Source: Sutcliffiella halmapala
Lineage (GTDB): Bacteria; Bacillota; Bacilli; Bacillales; Bacillaceae_I
NCBI RefSeq assembly: GCF_002019665.1
Contig: NZ_KV917375.1
Location: 1,162,390-1,226,389, forward strand
Direction of reading: 5' to 3'
Length of the DNA: 64,000 nt
Below, one piece after another: positions 61,327 to 64,000 of this stretch (position 1 is the stretch's first letter; the number at the start of each line of letters is the position of its first letter). Below the pieces are notes generated by a model that saw only the letters and a list, made by a program, of their open reading frames with translations, did not search any database and had not been told where the DNA came from. Both the position numbers and the translations under genes were made by a program.

Positions 61327-64000
61327 ATGAGTGTAGTCCATCTACATATAATGAGTTCGTATAGTTTGCTCAATAGCTCTGTTCGTTTTTCGAAACTTGT
61401 AGAACGAGCGAAGCAATTAGGACTTACTTCGCTTGCATTAACAGATGAAAATGTGATGTATGGAGCGGTTGATTTTTATAAGCAATGTAAAAAAGCAAAT
61501 ATAAAACCAATTATTGGTCTTAAGTTAACCGTCCTTCCTTCTGAAGAAGAATTGGAGAACAATTATTCTGTCGTTCTGTTAGCGGAAAATAAGCAAGGCT
61601 ATACTAATTTAATGAAGCTTTCTAGTGTTATCCAGACAAAGTCAAATCAAGGCGTGCCTAAGAAATGGTTAAAGCATTATGCAAAAGGATTAATTGCTAT
61701 CCTTTCCGCAACGGAGTCTGAACTTGCAATCCATGAAAACGCTACAGAATTACAAGAAATCGTGGAACAATATGAGAACATGTTTGGGAAAAATCATGTA
61801 TATCTTGGAATAGATAGAAATACAAAGGAAGCGTATGAACAATCCGAAAAGTGCCGTGAGAATCTTCCATTACCAATAGTAGCTCTTAGCAGAGTTCAAT
61901 ATCTTCTTCAAGAGGATGCCTTTGTCTATGAATGCTTACGCTGTATTAAAGAAGGAACGAAACTAGAGTCTTATCCGAAAGATACTCCCCATTACTTAAG
62001 AGAAGCAAAGGAAATGGTAGAGTTGTTTCAGGATATTCCAGAGGCGTTAGAGAATACGCTTCATATAGGTGAGCGTTGTAAAGTCGAAATGGACTTTCAT
62101 CAAAACGCTTTGCCGAGCTACCCTGTTGCTGATGGACTTTCAGCAGATGAATACTTAGAAGAGATATGCTGGCAAGGTCTTGAAGAAAGATTAGGAAATG
62201 TAACAGAAGAATATAAACAAAGATTGAGTTATGAATTAACAGTCATCAAAGGGATGAAGTTCAGTGATTATTTTCTCATTGTGTGGGACTTTATGTATTT
62301 TGCTAGAAACGAAGGGATTTTAACAGGACCAGGTCGTGGTTCGGCAGCGGGTTCTCTCGTTGCATATTGTCTCTATATTACAAATGTAGATCCAATCAAA
62401 CATCAGCTATTATTTGAAAGGTTCTTAAATCCAGAGCGAATAACGATGCCTGATATAGACATCGATTTTCAAGATAATAAACGAGATGACGTCATTCACT
62501 ATGTTGCAAAAAAATACGGACAATTACATGTTGCTCAAATTATCACGTTCGGTACACTTGCAGCAAAAGCAGCTTGGCGAGATGTAGGAAAAGTACTTCA
62601 TTTATCTGGAAAAGAACTTGATATGATCTCTAAAATGATTCCATCAAGGCCCGGTATCACATTAGTTAAAGCGTATAAAGAAAATGAGCAATTAAGACGA
62701 GCAATTGAAGAAACGGAAGAACGAAAACGCGCATTTGAAGCAGCGAAAAAGATAGAGGGTCTACCGCGGCATACATCTACACACGCAGCTGGTGTGGTTA
62801 TTAGTCATAAACCGTTAACAGAATTAATTCCAATTCAAGAAGGACAACAGGATGTTTATTTAACACAATATCCGATGGAAACATTAGAAGAGCTTGGTCT
62901 TTTGAAAATGGATTTTCTTGGTCTTCGTAATTTAACAATGATCCAAAACATTCGCTTCCAGCTAAAAAAAGAAAAAAAGAAATATAAAAACTCAGAAGAA
63001 ATCCCAGAAATAGATGCACCGACCTTTCGTTTATTAAGTGAAGGGGATACATCAGGTATTTTTCAATTAGAATCTCCTGGTATGAAGAAGGTGTTAACAA
63101 GACTTAAACCAAATTCATTAGAAGATATCGTGGCAGTAAATGCGTTATATCGACCAGGTCCAATGGAACAAATTCCGCTTTTTATTGAACGAAAACACGG
63201 AAAGAAAAAGGTTGATTACCCTCACCCTGTCCTCGAGCCTATCTTGCAAAATACGTACGGAGTAATTGTTTATCAGGAGCAAATTATGCAAATTGCTGCA
63301 GTCATGGCTGGTTTTTCATTAGGAGAAGCGGATTTGCTTAGAAGAGCTGTTAGTAAGAAAAAGAAAGAAGTGTTAGCAGAGGAACGCACTCATTTTGTAA
63401 GTGGATGCTTGAAAAAGGGATATAGTGAGCAAATAGCTAATCATGTCTATGATCTTATTGTCCGCTTTGCTGATTACGGGTTTAATAGGAGCCATGCCGT
63501 TGCATATAGCATGATTTCCTATGAATTGGCCTACTTAAAAGCAAACTATCCTACCATTTTTATGGCTACGCTTCTTTCAGGTGCTGTAGGAAGTGAACAA
63601 AGAATTTCTCAATATTTAACGGAAGCCAAGAGAAAAGGAATTCAGGTCCTTCCACCTTCTATTAATAAGAGCAGTTATTACTTTCAAGTAGAAAGAGAAG
63701 GCATTCGTTTTAGTCTGCTAACCTTAAAAGGCTTAGGTGCTCAAGCAATCAAAGCCATAATAGAAGAAAGAAAAAAGAAACCGTTTCAGGACCTTTTTGA
63801 TTTTTGTAATAGAGCATCCACCAAACTAAACAGAAAAACAATGGAAACACTCATATTTGCCGGAGCCTTAGATGAATTTGGCGAAGATAGAGCCGTCCTT
63901 TTAGCAACACTTGATGTGGCTTTACAGCATGCCGATTTGATGATGCCAGCTGAGGAAAACCAAATTGATTTTTTTGTGGGAGACGAGTTTAATTTAAAAC
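61327..64000 (+). CDS. dnaE: DNA polymerase III alpha subunit DnaE (5' part)
   Basis: The first 891 codons of DnaE; the gene runs off the window. In Bacillus DnaE extends primers on the lagging strand before handing over to PolC. The N-terminal PHP domain begins VHLHIMSSYSLL. The polymerase palm carries the catalytic aspartates in MPDIDIDFQD (about residues 376-385), and TGPGRGSAAGSLVAY and HTSTHAAGVVIS are family motifs. ATG follows AAGGTGATG. The frame is open throughout. It is divergent from ytrHI as in B. subtilis. Confidence 0.97.
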   Translation, partial: MSVVHLHIMSSYSLLNSSVRFSKLVERAKQLGLTSLALTDENVMYGAVDFYKQCKKANIKPIIGLKLTVLPSEEELENNYSVVLLAENKQGYTNLMKLSSVIQTKSNQGVPKKWLKHYAKGLIAILSATESELAIHENATELQEIVEQYENMFGKNHVYLGIDRNTKEAYEQSEKCRENLPLPIVALSRVQYLLQEDAFVYECLRCIKEGTKLESYPKDTPHYLREAKEMVELFQDIPEALENTLHIGERCKVEMDFHQNALPSYPVADGLSADEYLEEICWQGLEERLGNVTEEYKQRLSYELTVIKGMKFSDYFLIVWDFMYFARNEGILTGPGRGSAAGSLVAYCLYITNVDPIKHQLLFERFLNPERITMPDIDIDFQDNKRDDVIHYVAKKYGQLHVAQIITFGTLAAKAAWRDVGKVLHLSGKELDMISKMIPSRPGITLVKAYKENEQLRRAIEETEERKRAFEAAKKIEGLPRHTSTHAAGVVISHKPLTELIPIQEGQQDVYLTQYPMETLEELGLLKMDFLGLRNLTMIQNIRFQLKKEKKKYKNSEEIPEIDAPTFRLLSEGDTSGIFQLESPGMKKVLTRLKPNSLEDIVAVNALYRPGPMEQIPLFIERKHGKKKVDYPHPVLEPILQNTYGVIVYQEQIMQIAAVMAGFSLGEADLLRRAVSKKKKEVLAEERTHFVSGCLKKGYSEQIANHVYDLIVRFADYGFNRSHAVAYSMISYELAYLKANYPTIFMATLLSGAVGSEQRISQYLTEAKRKGIQVLPPSINKSSYYFQVEREGIRFSLLTLKGLGAQAIKAIIEERKKKPFQDLFDFCNRASTKLNRKTMETLIFAGALDEFGEDRAVLLATLDVALQHADLMMPAEENQIDFFVGDEFNLK

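Noticed and set aside
62801-63100. Minus-strand 99-codon frame inside dnaE
   Set aside because: Antisense shadow of the conserved DnaE polymerase region.

Overview
The window looks like a chromosomal segment of a low-GC, endospore-forming, motile member of the Bacillaceae. The gene order follows the Bacillus subtilis 'yt' region closely: murC, ytxGHJ, aroA-ccpA-motPS, acuABC/acsA, tyrS, rpsD, dgcP, ytsP-refZ-hisJ-ezrA, brnQ/braB, iscS(nifZ)-thiI, sspA, ytcI-ytcJ, nadK, sppA-yteJ-ytfI-ytfJ, tpx-ytxK-ackA, ytkK, ald, ytkL, ytoI/ytpI/nrnA/ytrIH and dnaE. SASP, GerW/YtfJ and YtrHI indicate sporulation. Two flagellar stators, an MCP and a sigma-D-like promoter indicate flagellar motility. No prophage, insertion sequence with a transposase, CRISPR array, rRNA or tRNA gene was seen.

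Layout. 1-3.5 kb: the murC end, an inserted M29 aminopeptidase, and ytxGHJ behind a near-consensus sigma-B promoter. 3.7-12 kb: a large FtsA-like ATPase, DAHP synthase, CcpA, then a Na+-type stator pair (motPS) converging on an H+-type pair (motAB). 12.3-16.7 kb: acuABC divergent from acsA around a cre site, forming the acetyl-CoA synthetase and its acetylation switch. 16.9-22.7 kb: a bifunctional PBP, a T-box-controlled tyrS and rpsD with its probable autoregulatory leader. 23-27.6 kb: a diguanylate cyclase and methionine catabolism/repair genes. 27.6-35.8 kb: refZ, hisJ, ezrA, brnQ, iscS-thiI and sspA. 36-43.5 kb: fatty acyl/AMP ligase, amidohydrolase, NAD kinase, sppA and sporulation genes. 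43.9-52.1 kb: tpx, ytxK, ackA (with cre and a CodY-like site), several small proteins, a degenerate SDR, ald and an ATL. 52.2-54.9 kb: a BMP lipoprotein coupled to a chemoreceptor. 55-64 kb: peptidase, hydrolase, CBS regulator, nrnA, ytrIH and the first 891 codons of dnaE.

Two themes tie the region together. First, ccpA lies among likely targets carrying cre-like sites: acuABC/acsA, a methionine gamma-lyase, ackA and ald. Second, the intergenic DNA is rich in repeats: two dispersed structured families with multiple decayed or tandem-truncated copies, two arrays of about 21-bp period, and a 185-bp MITE-like element flanked by a 6-bp direct repeat abutting the nadK stop codon. Several repeats lie in untranslated leaders (tyrS, ackA), where they may affect expression.

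Most assignments rest on recognisable motifs plus synteny. Promoters, cre sites and terminators are by-eye calls from sequence and are not experimentally supported here. Start codons were moved from the longest reading frame wherever a Shine-Dalgarno (SD) sequence clearly favoured an internal start.
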